Positions 52,716-61,739 of a stretch of 64,000 nucleotides of DNA are shown one piece after another (the stretch's first letter is position 1; each line of letters opens with the position of its first letter). The notes beneath the pieces are model-generated. The model had not been told where the DNA came from, ran no database searches, and saw only the letters and a list, made by a program, of their open reading frames with translations. Origin of the DNA: CAVWGP01 sp963754645 (GTDB taxonomy: Bacteria > Pseudomonadota > Alphaproteobacteria > Bin65). Position numbers and translations under genes: made by a program. The stretch covers positions 248,001 through 312,000 of the forward strand of contig CAVWGP010000012.1 in NCBI GenBank assembly GCA_963754645.1, read 5' to 3'.

Positions 52716-53642
52716 ATGGCGAAAATACTTAGAATTCTTAACAATTCGAATAATATCTTAGACCTTTCCTCCGAGGAGCTCGGTCCGGTTGCCGACGGCT
52801 TTGAGGTCTGGGCCGGCGGCGGCGATGACAGAATTACCGGCAGCGTCGGCAACGACATTATATACGGCGAGGCGGGCAACGATGTCTTGAACGGCGGCAA
52901 GGGCGACGACGAGCTCACCGGCGGCGACGGCAATGACACGCTTCGCGGCGGCGAAGACAATGACACGCTCTATGGCGCCATGGGCGACGATCTGCTTTTC
53001 GGCAACGACGGCGAGGACTTCCTAAGCGGCGCTTACGGCAATGATTTTCTCGACGGCGGAAACGGCAATGACGTTCTCCACGGCAACGCCGACAACGACC
53101 GCCTGCAGGGCGGGGCGAACGACGACGAACTTTTCGGCGACAGCGGCAACGATATCCTCCTCGGCGGCAGCGGCCATGACACGATCGTCGGCGGCCGCGG
53201 CAGCGATGAGCTGACCGGCGGGACGGACAGCGACGTTTTCATCTTTACGCAAACCGAAACGGCGCAGGTCCCATTCACGATCAACGGCCAGGTCGGTTCG
53301 TTGAAGGTCTCGGTCTTCGACCGCATCACTGACTTCGATACGGCGGGCACGGACCACGATTTCATCGACGTATCGGCCCTGCTCGACAACGAAACGAGCT
53401 TCAGCCTGCCGAACTTCACCGGCTCGGCGGCGGTTGCGGCATCTCGGGCGATCAATGACGGCTACATCTACTTCGTCCAGCACGGCACGGCGGGCGAGCC
53501 GGGCTTCGGCACCAAGGTCATGATCGACGTCAACGGCACCGTCAACGGCGGCAGCCACAGCACGCTCGCCAACGTCGCCATCGCCGATCTCGACGGCGTC
53601 GCCGCCAATCAGTTGAACCCCAGCCAATTCATCGTCCTCTGA
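52716..53642 (+). CDS. RTX calcium-binding protein 1 (hemolysin-type repeats)
   Basis: A 308-residue glycine/aspartate-rich protein without a Sec signal. Residues about 30-165 are tandem nonapeptides of the GGxGxDxUx type (for example AGNDVLNGGKGDDELTGGDG), which bind calcium in a parallel beta-roll outside the cell. The C-terminal third (SDVFIFTQTETAQVPFTING; FDRITDFDT; DFIDVSALL) resembles the serralysin-type C-terminal domain that carries the type I secretion signal. No catalytic domain is attached. No ABC/HlyD secretion genes are in this window. ATG after CACAGGAGAATTCCC. The partner gene follows 367 bp later. Confidence 0.88.
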   Translation: MAKILRILNNSNNILDLSSEELGPVADGFEVWAGGGDDRITGSVGNDIIYGEAGNDVLNGGKGDDELTGGDGNDTLRGGEDNDTLYGAMGDDLLFGNDGEDFLSGAYGNDFLDGGNGNDVLHGNADNDRLQGGANDDELFGDSGNDILLGGSGHDTIVGGRGSDELTGGTDSDVFIFTQTETAQVPFTINGQVGSLKVSVFDRITDFDTAGTDHDFIDVSALLDNETSFSLPNFTGSAAVAASRAINDGYIYFVQHGTAGEPGFGTKVMIDVNGTVNGGSHSTLANVAIADLDGVAANQLNPSQFIVL

Positions 53643-53686
53643 CGCACGGCGCCGTCGCGGCGCACGCAACCATCACGAGAACAAGC

Positions 53687-53716
53687 GCCCCGCTGCGGCA
53701 CGCAGCGGGGCTTCTT
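53687..53716 (+). terminator. Rho-independent terminator of RTX gene 1
   Basis: A 10-bp perfect stem GCCCCGCTGC (53687-53696) / GCAGCGGGGC (53702-53711), loop of 5, followed by TTCTT. It lies 45 bases after the RTX 1 stop. Confidence 0.75.
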
Positions 53717-53876
53717 GCGTCGACGCGAGCCCGGCGCACGCTCCGGCTGTGCGCACCGTCACGAAAAGGCCGACCGAGCGTCGTGCTGACAAACATTTTT
53801 TCCATCGCATATATCGCGCGCGCCGACGCGGTTGGATTTTCTCCCTTTTGTCCCGGCGCATAAGGCGTTTTCCCGA

Positions 53877-53918
53877 GTGTGACGGCGCTGTTTGACAGCG
53901 CTGTGTTCCCGAGGGAAC
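53877..53918 (+). promoter_or_regulatory. Duplicated leader element of RTX gene 2
   Basis: GTGTGACGGCGCT followed by GTTTGACAGCGCT (tandem 13-mers, 53877-53902) and GTTCCCGAGGGAAC (53905-53918), with AGCGC arms extending the palindrome on both sides. Position relative to the RTX 2 start (about 92-105 bases for the palindrome) matches leader 1 (about 92-105), so spacing is conserved as well as sequence. Confidence 0.5.
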
Positions 53919-54009
53919 AGCGCGCCCGTTCATCGTGGGTTAAGTTTCGCGTCATGAGAGGACCGCGTTTCCGCGGCCTCGGCATCATCAGGATCACAGG
54001 AGACGGACC

Positions 54010-54882
54010 ATGGCAAAAATCCCCAGGACTTACGGCAGCGGCAACGACACGATCGACTTTTCCGACATCTCGCTCTTCCCCATCGGTTCGGGCATCGACG
54101 GCTACGAGATTTATGCCGGCGGCGGCGATGACACCGTCAATGGCAGCCAGCGCCACGACATTATTTACGGCGAGGCAGGCAACGACACGATTCACGGCGA
54201 GGGCGGCGATGACACGCTCTACGGCGCCATGGGCGACGATCGGCTTTACGGCGGCAGCGGCGACGACCACCTGAGCGGCGCCGGCGGCGCCGACTATCTC
54301 TCGGGCGGGGCGAACAGCGACACGCTTCGCGGCGGCGCCGACAACGACACCCTGTTCGGCGGAGCGGATGACGACGCGCTGTTCGGCGACAGCGGCAACG
54401 ATATCCTCAACGGCGGCAGCGGCCATGACACGATCGTCGGCGGCCGCGGCAGCGATACGCTGACCGGCGGCGCCGACAGCGACGTTTTCATCTTCACGCA
54501 AACCGAAACGGCGCAGGTCCCATTCACGATCAACGGCCAGGTCGGTTCGCTGAAGGTCTCGGTCTTCGACCGCATCACCGACTTCGATACGTCGGGCGCG
54601 GACCGCGATTTCATCGACGTATCGTCCCTGCTCGCCAATGAATCGAGCTTCAGCTATCTGGGTTACGCCCCAACCGCGGCGTTTCAGGCGCTCTATGAGG
54701 GCTACATCTATTTCGTCCAGCACGGCGCGGCGGGCGAGCCGGGCTTCGGCACCACGGTCATGATCGACTTCAACGGCACCGTCAACGGCGGCAGCCACAG
54801 CACGCTCGCCGACGTCGCCATCGCCGATCTCGACGGCGTGGCAAAGGACCAACTGGACTGGTTCAACACCTTCATCGCCTGA
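54010..54882 (+). CDS. RTX calcium-binding protein 2, paralogue of protein 1
   Basis: A 290-residue paralogue of the gene at 52716. The N-terminal 40 residues differ (MAKIPRTYGSGNDTIDFSDI), and the nonapeptide block is rearranged and slightly shorter. From about SGHDTIVGGRGSDTLTGGAD onward the two proteins are nearly identical for about 60 residues, diverge briefly (SYLGYAPTAAFQALYEG), and then agree again (HGAAGEPGFGTTVMIDFNG). This pattern suggests recent duplication or gene conversion of the C-terminal half. Likely secreted by a type I system encoded elsewhere. The stop is directly followed, in frame, by serB-like sequence. Confidence 0.87.
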   Translation: MAKIPRTYGSGNDTIDFSDISLFPIGSGIDGYEIYAGGGDDTVNGSQRHDIIYGEAGNDTIHGEGGDDTLYGAMGDDRLYGGSGDDHLSGAGGADYLSGGANSDTLRGGADNDTLFGGADDDALFGDSGNDILNGGSGHDTIVGGRGSDTLTGGADSDVFIFTQTETAQVPFTINGQVGSLKVSVFDRITDFDTSGADRDFIDVSSLLANESSFSYLGYAPTAAFQALYEGYIYFVQHGAAGEPGFGTTVMIDFNGTVNGGSHSTLADVAIADLDGVAKDQLDWFNTFIA

Positions 54883-55713
54883 CGCGCCGGCGCGGCGCCC
54901 GGGTCTGTCGATTGGCTGGCGCCGCGCATTGCGTGCAACATCCCGCTCGCTGCGGCGTTCGATCGGCGATGGCACGAAACCGCGTCCCGCGCCATCGCCG
55001 GGCACGCGATCGACGCCGTCCTACAGCCCGCCGCCGGGCGCCGCAAGCGCCTGCTCGTGGCCGATATGGAATCGACGATCATCGTCAACGAGATGGTCGA
55101 CGATCTCGCGGCCCTGCTCGGCGTCGGCGAGGCGGTGGCCGCGATCACGCGCCGGGCCATGAACGGCGAAATCCGCTTCCGCGAGGCGTTGCGCGAGCGC
55201 GTGGCGCTGCTCGGCGGGCTCGAGGAACGCGCCTTGCACGAAAGCTGCGAGCGCATTGCCTTCATGCCCGGCGCCGCCGCGCTGGTGCGCACGATGCGCG
55301 CGCACGGCGCGTATACGGCGCTGGTCTCGGGCGGCTTTCGCGTTTTCACCGGCCATGTCGCGCCGCGCGTCGGCTTCGAGCGGCATTACGCCAACGACCT
55401 CGCGATCCGCGACGGCGTGCTGACCGGCGAAATGGCCGAGCCGATCCTGGGGCGCGAAGCCAAGCGCGAAATCCTGGAAGCCCTCGCCCGCGAGCGCGGC
55501 ATCGGCCTCGACGCCGCCATCGCGGTCGGCGACGGCGCCAATGACATCGACATGATCCAGGCCGCGACCGCGGCCGGCGGCCTCGGCGTCGCCTTCCGCG
55601 CGAAGGAAATGCTGCGCGCCGCGACGCCGCATCGCATCGACCATGGCGATCTCACGGCCCTGCTGTACGTGCAGGGGTTCCGGCGCGAGGAGTTCGCCGC
55701 GAATTCAAACTAA
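54883..55713 (+). pseudogene. Second serB copy, 5' truncated, joined to the stop of RTX gene 2
   Basis: From 54892 the sequence repeats serB from about codon 31 (GAAPG-VDWLAPRI) almost base for base up to the RREE near the end, then departs (FAANSN instead of IVGAIA). It has no ATG; the frame is open from the RTX 2 TGA, and the first usable start is a GTG at 55057, right at the nucleophile segment VADMEST, which would remove beta-strand 1 of the HAD core. All catalytic motifs are intact. Either it is a dead copy or it needs readthrough of the RTX 2 stop to be made. Confidence 0.8.
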
Positions 55714-55790
55714 CTCCAGCGGACCCGAGTTTTGACCGATCGATGCAAAGTAGGGGCACGACTTCGATCATTCCTAGCCGTTAGCTTATT

Positions 55791-56108
55791 TCACCCGCCG
55801 ATTTTCGCCGGTAGTTTCGATCGGAGCACGTAGGCGCTAACAGCGGCAACGGCGGCTATGCCGGCGAGCACGAAGCGCTCGATCGCGCCGCGCTCCGGCA
55901 AGATCAAGTAGCCCATGATCAGCCAGATCGGCGCCGAGACCGCGAACATGACGAAGGCGAGTTTGAATGCCTTATGCTTGCTCGCCAGGAACTCCGCCGG
56001 CCTGTCCTTGAATTTCGGCGCAACCCATCCGCTGCGAATTTTTCGCCAATCGATGAAGAGCCCGATCGTGGCCGCGACATAGCATACGAGAACCAAGATG
56101 TTCAGCAT
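55791..56108 (-). CDS. Small membrane protein, unknown function
   Basis: A 105-residue protein with three hydrophobic helices: MLNILVLVCYVAATIGLFID, AFVMFAVSAPIWLIMGYLIL and FVLAGIAAVAAVSAYVLRS. A basic loop (WRKIRSGWVAPKFKDRPAEF) lies between the first two. No family recognised. It lies 57 bp after degP on the same strand and may be the last gene of that unit. Confidence 0.65.
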   Translation of the reverse strand: MLNILVLVCYVAATIGLFIDWRKIRSGWVAPKFKDRPAEFLASKHKAFKLAFVMFAVSAPIWLIMGYLILPERGAIERFVLAGIAAVAAVSAYVLRSKLPAKIGG

Positions 56109-56165
56109 CGGCCTAACCTTTAAGCGTGTTTGAATTTCGAGATCGGCCGATCGATGTTCCGGCGC

Positions 56166-57734
56166 TTACTTCGGCGCCGGATCGCCGCCGATGCGGAGCG
56201 CCACGAAACGGCGGTCGTCGCCGCGCTGCACCAGCATGAGGACCGAGGTCTTGCGGCCCTGTTCCGCCTTTTTGAGCAGGTCGAGGACTTCGGCGGGTTT
56301 GGTGATCTTGGTCAAATCCATCTCGACCAGCACGTCGCCCACCTTGACCTGTTTTTCGCCGGCCTGGCTCTTGGCGTCGACTTCGACGACGACGACGCCC
56401 TCGCCTTCGCGCAGATTGTAGCGCTGGCGCAGCTCCGGCGTGATTTCGGCGAGCTTCATGCCGAGCACGGCGGTGCCGTCGGCGGGCTTGGTTTCTTCGT
56501 CCTTCTTCGGATCGGCCGAGCCGGTCTCCATCGCCTTTTCGAGTTCGCCGAGCTTGATCTTGAGCGTCATCTCCGAGCCCTTGCGGATGACGACGAGATC
56601 GACGGTGCGGCCGACTTCGGTCGCCGCCACGATCTGCGGCAGGCGGCGCTCGTTCGGCACCAGCTGGCCGTCGAAGCGGATGATGACGTCGTTGGCGAGG
56701 ACGCCGGCTTCCGCCGCCGGGCCGCCGGCAATTGCGTTGACCACGAGCGCGCCGGCCTTGCTCTTGAGGCCCATCTTTTTCGCGACTTCGTCGTCGATGT
56801 CCTTGATCTGGACGCCGAGCCAGCCGCGCTTGGTGCGGCCGTGCTTTTTGAGCTGTTCGATGATCGGAGCGGCCAGGTCGGACGGCACGGCGAAGGCGAT
56901 GCCGACATTGGTGCCCTGACGCGAATAAATCGCCGTGTTGATGCCGATCACCTCGCCTTTCATGTTGAACAGCGGGCCGCCGGAATTGCCCTTGTTGATC
57001 GCGGCGTCGGTTTGCAGGAAGTCGACGAAGGAACTCCCCGGAATGCCGCCGAAATTGTTGAGGTGGCGATGCAGCGCCGAGATGATGCCGGTGGTGACGG
57101 TGCCGCCCAGGCCAAACGGATTGCCGATGGCGACGACGCTGTCGCCGATCCGCACCGCGGTCGATTTGCCCCACGCCACCGGCTTGAACTTGGTCGGCGA
57201 CTCGATCTTGAGCACGGCGAGATCGGCGCGCGGATCGCGGCCCACGACTTTCGCCGGATAGGTCGTGCCGTCGTAGAAGATGACCTTCACTTCGGTCGAG
57301 TTCTGGATGACGTGGTGGTTGGTGACGACATGGCCCTCGGTATCGATGACGAAGCCGGAGCCGACCGCGGCGGAGCGGCGCGGGTCCTGATTGCGGTCGA
57401 AAAACTCGCGGAAATATTCCTCGTAGGGCGCGTCGGGCTTCGCGTCCGGCCGGCCGGTCGTGGGACCGCCGGTCACGGTGGCGATGTTGACGACGGAGGG
57501 CATCAGTTTTTCAACGAGATCGGCGAGGCCGGGCTCGCTGCCGTCCTTGACGGGCAGGATCGCGCCTGTGCCGGCATCGCTCGGCGCCAAGGCTTGCGGC
57601 GGCGCTTCGCTGTTCGGCTTGCCGTTCGGCTGAAAGGCGTAAGTCCAGCTGGCACCCGCCGCCAGCAGCAGCACGCCAGCCACGGCAAGCGGGACGAAGC
57701 GGCGAGGCGAGGCGGAATGGTTGAGCTTGGTCAC
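56166..57734 (-). CDS. degP: Periplasmic Do/DegP-type serine endoprotease
   Basis: A trypsin-like periplasmic protease and chaperone with two PDZ domains. I prefer the GTG at 57734 because GGAG lies 9 bases upstream; a TTG at 57740 is too close to it. An N-terminal membrane segment or signal (FVPLAVAGVLLLAAGASWTY) precedes the protease domain. The catalytic triad is His in VVTNHHVI, Asp in RADLAVLKI and Ser in GNSGGPLFN. PDZ1 begins around GWLGVQIKDIDDEVAKKMGL and PDZ2 around LGMKLAEITPELRQRYNL. It ends the hflK-hflC-DUF2065-degP cluster. Confidence 0.95.
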   Translation of the reverse strand: MTKLNHSASPRRFVPLAVAGVLLLAAGASWTYAFQPNGKPNSEAPPQALAPSDAGTGAILPVKDGSEPGLADLVEKLMPSVVNIATVTGGPTTGRPDAKPDAPYEEYFREFFDRNQDPRRSAAVGSGFVIDTEGHVVTNHHVIQNSTEVKVIFYDGTTYPAKVVGRDPRADLAVLKIESPTKFKPVAWGKSTAVRIGDSVVAIGNPFGLGGTVTTGIISALHRHLNNFGGIPGSSFVDFLQTDAAINKGNSGGPLFNMKGEVIGINTAIYSRQGTNVGIAFAVPSDLAAPIIEQLKKHGRTKRGWLGVQIKDIDDEVAKKMGLKSKAGALVVNAIAGGPAAEAGVLANDVIIRFDGQLVPNERRLPQIVAATEVGRTVDLVVIRKGSEMTLKIKLGELEKAMETGSADPKKDEETKPADGTAVLGMKLAEITPELRQRYNLREGEGVVVVEVDAKSQAGEKQVKVGDVLVEMDLTKITKPAEVLDLLKKAEQGRKTSVLMLVQRGDDRRFVALRIGGDPAPK

Positions 57735-57995
57735 GAGCAAAATCTCCGGTCGGTGTCTCTGTTACGCGGCCTGCGCCCGTTCCGTTAACGGCGCGGTTCG
57801 CGCGATGGGGAGGGCGAAGCCTTGAACATTTCGATTATAGCCTGCGAATTGAGGAAAACTGACGGCGGAACAAGAAAATCGGCGGCGGCGGGATAAGCGA
57901 GCCCCGACGGCTCGGCCCGGACCGCCAGACTGTCGTCCAAGATGGTAAACAAACCCCTGCGAAATCTTGATTTTTTTCGACATTGGCACCGCCGA

Positions 57996-58181
57996 TCAGG
58001 CCCGCACCAGCCAAACGCCGAGCACGCCGGCGACGGCGAAAATGACGCCAAACAGGCGCATGCGCTCGGTGGGCAGCTCGTGCATTTGCGCCAGCATCCG
58101 GCGCATCGCCTCGGGAAATAGGGCGTAGAGCGCGCCTTCGATCACGAACAGCAAGGCCATAGCCGTGAGGAAATCTTCCAT
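57996..58181 (-). CDS. DUF2065 (YjeT-like) membrane protein
   Basis: A 61-residue protein with two hydrophobic helices (FLTAMALLFVIEGALYALFP and MRLFGVIFAVAGVLGVWLVR) joined by a short basic loop (EAMRRMLAQMHELPTERM). This is the DUF2065 family, whose gene commonly follows hflC in proteobacteria, as here (32 bp after hflC). Possible accessory to the HflKC-FtsH complex by gene neighbourhood only. The 261 bp from its stop to degP hold nothing I can name. Confidence 0.85.
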   Translation of the reverse strand: MEDFLTAMALLFVIEGALYALFPEAMRRMLAQMHELPTERMRLFGVIFAVAGVLGVWLVRA

Positions 58182-58213
58182 GGTCGATGGTACGAGGCCT
58201 GGCCGTGCGGGAC

Positions 58214-59125
58214 TTAGTTTCGCGTCGTGCCGCTCATGGTTTTCGGCGCGATACAGAATTGGAACAGGATTTCGCCCGAGGGCGCGCCGACATAGCGCGT
58301 GCCGTCAGCCAAACCTTCGCGCACCGACTGCATGCATTGCCAGAACTCGAAGAAAATCGGGTCGGCGCCGAACGCCTTGTTGAAGATTTCCTGCGCCTTG
58401 CCCTCGCCCTCGCCGCGCAGGATTTGCGATTTCTTGTCGGCCTCGGCCAGAATAATACGCACTTTTTTGTCCGCTTCGGCGGTATAGCGCTGGGATTCCT
58501 TGTCGCCCTCGGCGCGGATCTTGACCGCTTCCTGGCGGCGCTGGGTTTCCATGCGCTCGATGACGGCGTTGCTGTTCTGGCGCGGCAGATCGAGGCGCTT
58601 CAGGCGCACGTCGATCATTTTGACTCCCCAGGAATCGGCCTGGGTGCGAACGCGTCTGGCGATCTCGCTCATGAGTTCGGCGCGCTCCGGGGTCAGCAGC
58701 GTCGCCAGATCGACGCGGCCGAAGACCGCGCGGACTTCGGCTTCGACGATGGCGGGCAGCAGACCCTTTTGTACGCTCCCCCTTGCCTCGAAAGCCTGGG
58801 TCGACCGTGCCGTATTGTAGAACTTCAGCGGATCGTCGATCCGGTAGCGCACGAAGGCGTCGACGAGCAATTGCTTTTGGTCGCTCGTCGGGATTTCGCC
58901 GAGATCGACTTCGTAATCGAGCACGCGCTTGTCGTAATATTGCACGCTCTGGAAGAACGGGATCTTGAAATGAAGTCCGGCGTTTTTCGCGTCGCGGACA
59001 TAGGCATTGAATTGCAGCACGATCGCCTGCTGCTGTTCCGAGACCGTGAAGACCGACGACAGCCCGACAATGCCGAGCACGACGACCAGGACGACGGCGG
59101 CGATGATCTTGCGGGGCATGGTCAT
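58214..59125 (-). CDS. hflC: FtsH protease regulator HflC
   Basis: HflC is an SPFH/prohibitin-domain protein that assembles with HflK around FtsH at the inner membrane. ATG at 59125 (MTMPRKIIAAVVLVVVLGIV), which overlaps the hflK stop as ATGA. It is 303 residues: one N-terminal transmembrane helix, the SPFH domain (SEQQQAIVLQFNAYVRDAKN; AGLHFKIPFFQSVQYYDKRV) and a C-terminal coiled-coil region (RAEGDKESQRYTAEADKKVR). Confidence 0.95.
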   Translation of the reverse strand: MTMPRKIIAAVVLVVVLGIVGLSSVFTVSEQQQAIVLQFNAYVRDAKNAGLHFKIPFFQSVQYYDKRVLDYEVDLGEIPTSDQKQLLVDAFVRYRIDDPLKFYNTARSTQAFEARGSVQKGLLPAIVEAEVRAVFGRVDLATLLTPERAELMSEIARRVRTQADSWGVKMIDVRLKRLDLPRQNSNAVIERMETQRRQEAVKIRAEGDKESQRYTAEADKKVRIILAEADKKSQILRGEGEGKAQEIFNKAFGADPIFFEFWQCMQSVREGLADGTRYVGAPSGEILFQFCIAPKTMSGTTRN

Positions 59126-60372
59126 TCTCCCCCCGTGCGGGTTTCGCCGGCACGCGGCGGATTGGCGGCCGGCGGACGCGGCGGTGTCCGCAACTGATCG
59201 AGCGGCAGGTATGGCACGACGCCGCTGCTGCCTTGCCGGTTGTCGAGCAAGACTTTGTCCATGCCCTTCAGCAGATCGCGCATCGTATCGAGATAGATGC
59301 GCTGGCGGGTGATGTCCTTCGATCCGGCATATTCCTTGTACAAGGCGAGGAACCGGCTCGCTTCGCCCTCGGCACGGGCAATTCTTTCCGCCCGATAGGC
59401 TTCCGCGGCACGCAAGACTTTCTCCGCCTCGCCTTCCGCGCGCTGCGTGACTTGGTTTGCATAGCCGTGTGCGTTGTTGACCGCGCGATCCTTGTCGGCG
59501 CGCGCCGCCTGCACGTCGCGGAAGGCATCGAGCGCCTTGGCCGGCGGATCGATTTTCTGCAATTGGACGATGGTCACGCGAATGCCGGAGCCGTATTGAT
59601 CCAGCATCTGCTGGATGAGGCGCGCCGCCTCCTGCTCGATCTCGCCGCGGCCCTTCGTGCGGATGTTTTCGAATTCGCGCCGGCCGATGATTTCGCGCAG
59701 CGCGCTTTCCGACACATCTTCCACGGTTTTCACGGCATTGCGGATATTGAACACGAACATGCGGATGCCTTCGGACGCCTGCGGCAAGCCGCCCTGCCGC
59801 GGCCGGGCTTCCCAATCGACGCGCCACGACACAACGGCCTGAACGTCGATGATGTTCTCGTCGCCGGTGAGCATCAGGCTCTCGCGATCGGCCGCGCGAA
59901 CCGGTCCGCGGCCGGTGCCGGGCGCGACTGTCAAGCCGATCGAAGTCTGCCGCACGCCGGTTACTTCGGGCTTGGAAACCGAGCCGATCGGCGACGGCCA
60001 ATTCCAGTGCAAGCCTTCACCCGTGAGCCCCGTCATGCGCCCAAATATCGTTTCGACGCCGGCTTCGCTGGTGCGCACCGTGTAGAAACCGGTCAATAGC
60101 CAGATCACGATGGCAGCGAGGCCGGCCAGCGCTATGCCGCGCGGCGAGCCGATGCCGCCCGGCATCATGCCCTTGAAACGTTCGCCACCCCGACGTAGCA
60201 AGTCCTCGAACTTCGGCGGCTGAAACGGCCCGCGGCCGCTGCCGTTGTTGTTGCCGCCATTGTTGCCGCTCGGCGGCCCGCCCCAGGGCCCGCGCGGCCC
60301 GCGCGGCTTGCCGCCGTCGCCGCCCGGATTGCCCCAAGGCCCGCCGGAACTGCTATAATTTTTCCAAGGCAT
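59122..60372 (-). CDS. hflK: FtsH protease regulator HflK
   Basis: HflK is the SPFH partner of HflC. It is 416 residues with a Gly/Pro/Asn-rich cytoplasmic N-terminus of about 70 residues, one transmembrane helix (GIALAGLAAIVIWLLTGFYT) and the SPFH domain (SEAGVETIFGRMTGLTGEGL; DENIIDVQAVVSWRVDWEAR). The helical segment is rich in AEGEAEKVLRAAEAYRAERI, and the C-terminus is proline-rich. It is divergent from mrp across 183 bp. Confidence 0.95.
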   Translation of the reverse strand: MPWKNYSSSGGPWGNPGGDGGKPRGPRGPWGGPPSGNNGGNNNGSGRGPFQPPKFEDLLRRGGERFKGMMPGGIGSPRGIALAGLAAIVIWLLTGFYTVRTSEAGVETIFGRMTGLTGEGLHWNWPSPIGSVSKPEVTGVRQTSIGLTVAPGTGRGPVRAADRESLMLTGDENIIDVQAVVSWRVDWEARPRQGGLPQASEGIRMFVFNIRNAVKTVEDVSESALREIIGRREFENIRTKGRGEIEQEAARLIQQMLDQYGSGIRVTIVQLQKIDPPAKALDAFRDVQAARADKDRAVNNAHGYANQVTQRAEGEAEKVLRAAEAYRAERIARAEGEASRFLALYKEYAGSKDITRQRIYLDTMRDLLKGMDKVLLDNRQGSSGVVPYLPLDQLRTPPRPPAANPPRAGETRTGGE

Positions 60373-60555
60373 CCGATTAATTCCTTAGTAGCCAAAGGCT
60401 GAATTGCCGCGCTCGCGGCTGCTGACGCGCCTTATAGGATAGGCACGCAGCCGGCGCAACGAAGGCGCCGCAGGGATTGCCGTCTGGATTTGTCGTCCGC
60501 CCCCGCCTAAATCAAGCCCATTCAACGAATTTATCGCAATCAGGAGCATACGAGC

Positions 60556-61671
60556 ATGGCCGGGATCACCGAAGCCGATATATTGCAGGCGCTGCGCGGC
60601 GTCCGCGATCCGCAACGCAATTCAGATATCGTCACGCTCGGCATGGTTACCGGCTTGGTCATCAAAGGCGGCAATGTCGGGTTTTCGATCGAAGTCGATC
60701 CGAAGCGCGGCCCGGCGCTCGAACCGTTGCGCCAGCAGGCCGAGCGCGCCGTGCAGAACCTGCCGGGCGTCACCTCGGTCACCGTGGTCCTGACGGCGCA
60801 TCGCGAAGCGGCGGCGGCACGCCCGGCCCAGGCGCAGGGCCACGCCCATCCGCCGGCGCAGCAGAAGGCCCCGACACCGGGCATCCGCGCCATCATCGCC
60901 GTCGCTTCGGGCAAGGGCGGCGTCGGCAAATCCACGACAGCGGCGAACCTCGCGCTGGCGCTCGCCGCCGAAGGCGCCATGGTCGGCCTGCTCGACGCCG
61001 ATGTCTACGGCCCATCGCAGCCGCGCATGATGGGCGTGCGCGGCAAACCGACCTCGCCCGACGGCAAGATCCTGGAGCCGATGAAGAATTACGGCATCAA
61101 GATCATGTCGATGGGTTTCCTGGTCGACGAGGAAACGCCGATGATCTGGCGCGGCCCGATGGTGATGAGCGCGATCCAGCAGATGCTGCGCGACGTGAAC
61201 TGGGGCGAGCTCGATATCCTCGTCGTCGATATGCCGCCCGGCACCGGCGACGCGCAGCTCACCCTGGCGCAGCAAGTGCCGCTGGCCGGCGCCGTCATCG
61301 TCTCGACGCCGCAAGACATCGCCCTGCTCGACGCGCGCAAGGGCTTGAACATGTTCCGCAAGGTCGATGTGCCCGTGCTCGGCATCGTCGAGAACATGAG
61401 CTACTTCAATTGCCCGAACTGCGGCCACCGCAGCGACATCTTCGCCCATGGCGGCGCGCGGAAGGAGGCCGAGCGCCTGGGCGTCGATTTCCTCGGCGAG
61501 ATCCCGCTGCACATCGCGATCCGCGAAACCTCCGACGCCGGCACGCCCATCGTCGTCTCGGACCCCAAGAGCCCGCACGCCGAAGCCTATCGCGCCATCG
61601 CCAAGCGCGTGCTCGGCAAGCTGACATTGGGCGAGCCGAAACGCGTCTCGCCAAGGATCGTGGTGCAGTAA
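60556..61671 (+). CDS. mrp: Mrp/NBP35 family Fe-S cluster carrier ATPase (ApbC)
   Basis: Mrp proteins carry or insert Fe-S clusters. It is 371 residues: an N-terminal MIP18/DUF59 domain (EADILQALRGVRDPQRNSDI), an Ala/Pro/His linker, then a deviant Walker A P-loop (VASGKGGVGKSTTAANLAL), the switch DADVYGPSQPRMMG, DMPPGTGDAQLTL, and the cluster-binding CxxC in NCPNCGHRSD. The last 20 codons (LGKLTLGEPKRVSPRIVVQ) have a diverged second copy 856 bp downstream, after the MNT-HEPN pair. Ribosome binding site AGGAG. Confidence 0.94.
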   Translation: MAGITEADILQALRGVRDPQRNSDIVTLGMVTGLVIKGGNVGFSIEVDPKRGPALEPLRQQAERAVQNLPGVTSVTVVLTAHREAAAARPAQAQGHAHPPAQQKAPTPGIRAIIAVASGKGGVGKSTTAANLALALAAEGAMVGLLDADVYGPSQPRMMGVRGKPTSPDGKILEPMKNYGIKIMSMGFLVDEETPMIWRGPMVMSAIQQMLRDVNWGELDILVVDMPPGTGDAQLTLAQQVPLAGAVIVSTPQDIALLDARKGLNMFRKVDVPVLGIVENMSYFNCPNCGHRSDIFAHGGARKEAERLGVDFLGEIPLHIAIRETSDAGTPIVVSDPKSPHAEAYRAIAKRVLGKLTLGEPKRVSPRIVVQ

Positions 61672-61739
61672 CGGCAAGGGCGATTTTTGCGCCTCGCAGC
61701 GGCGTTGCCGCCGAAACGAGCTTGGCCTATTTTGCTCGA

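Larger units (their letters stand above)
53643..54009. other. Spacer between the two RTX genes: terminator plus duplicated leader
   Basis: 367 bp with no gene. It contains a strong terminator for RTX gene 1 (53687-53716), an AT-containing stretch, and then a leader (about 53830-54009) that repeats the one before RTX gene 1. That repeat includes GATTTTCTCCC, the tandem 13-mer and the GTTCCC palindrome. So each RTX gene appears to have its own transcription unit. Confidence 0.7.

Noticed and set aside
52716..54882. Serralysin-type metalloproteases
   Set aside because: The C-terminal domain resembles that of serralysins, but there is no HExxH zinc motif and no catalytic domain in either protein.
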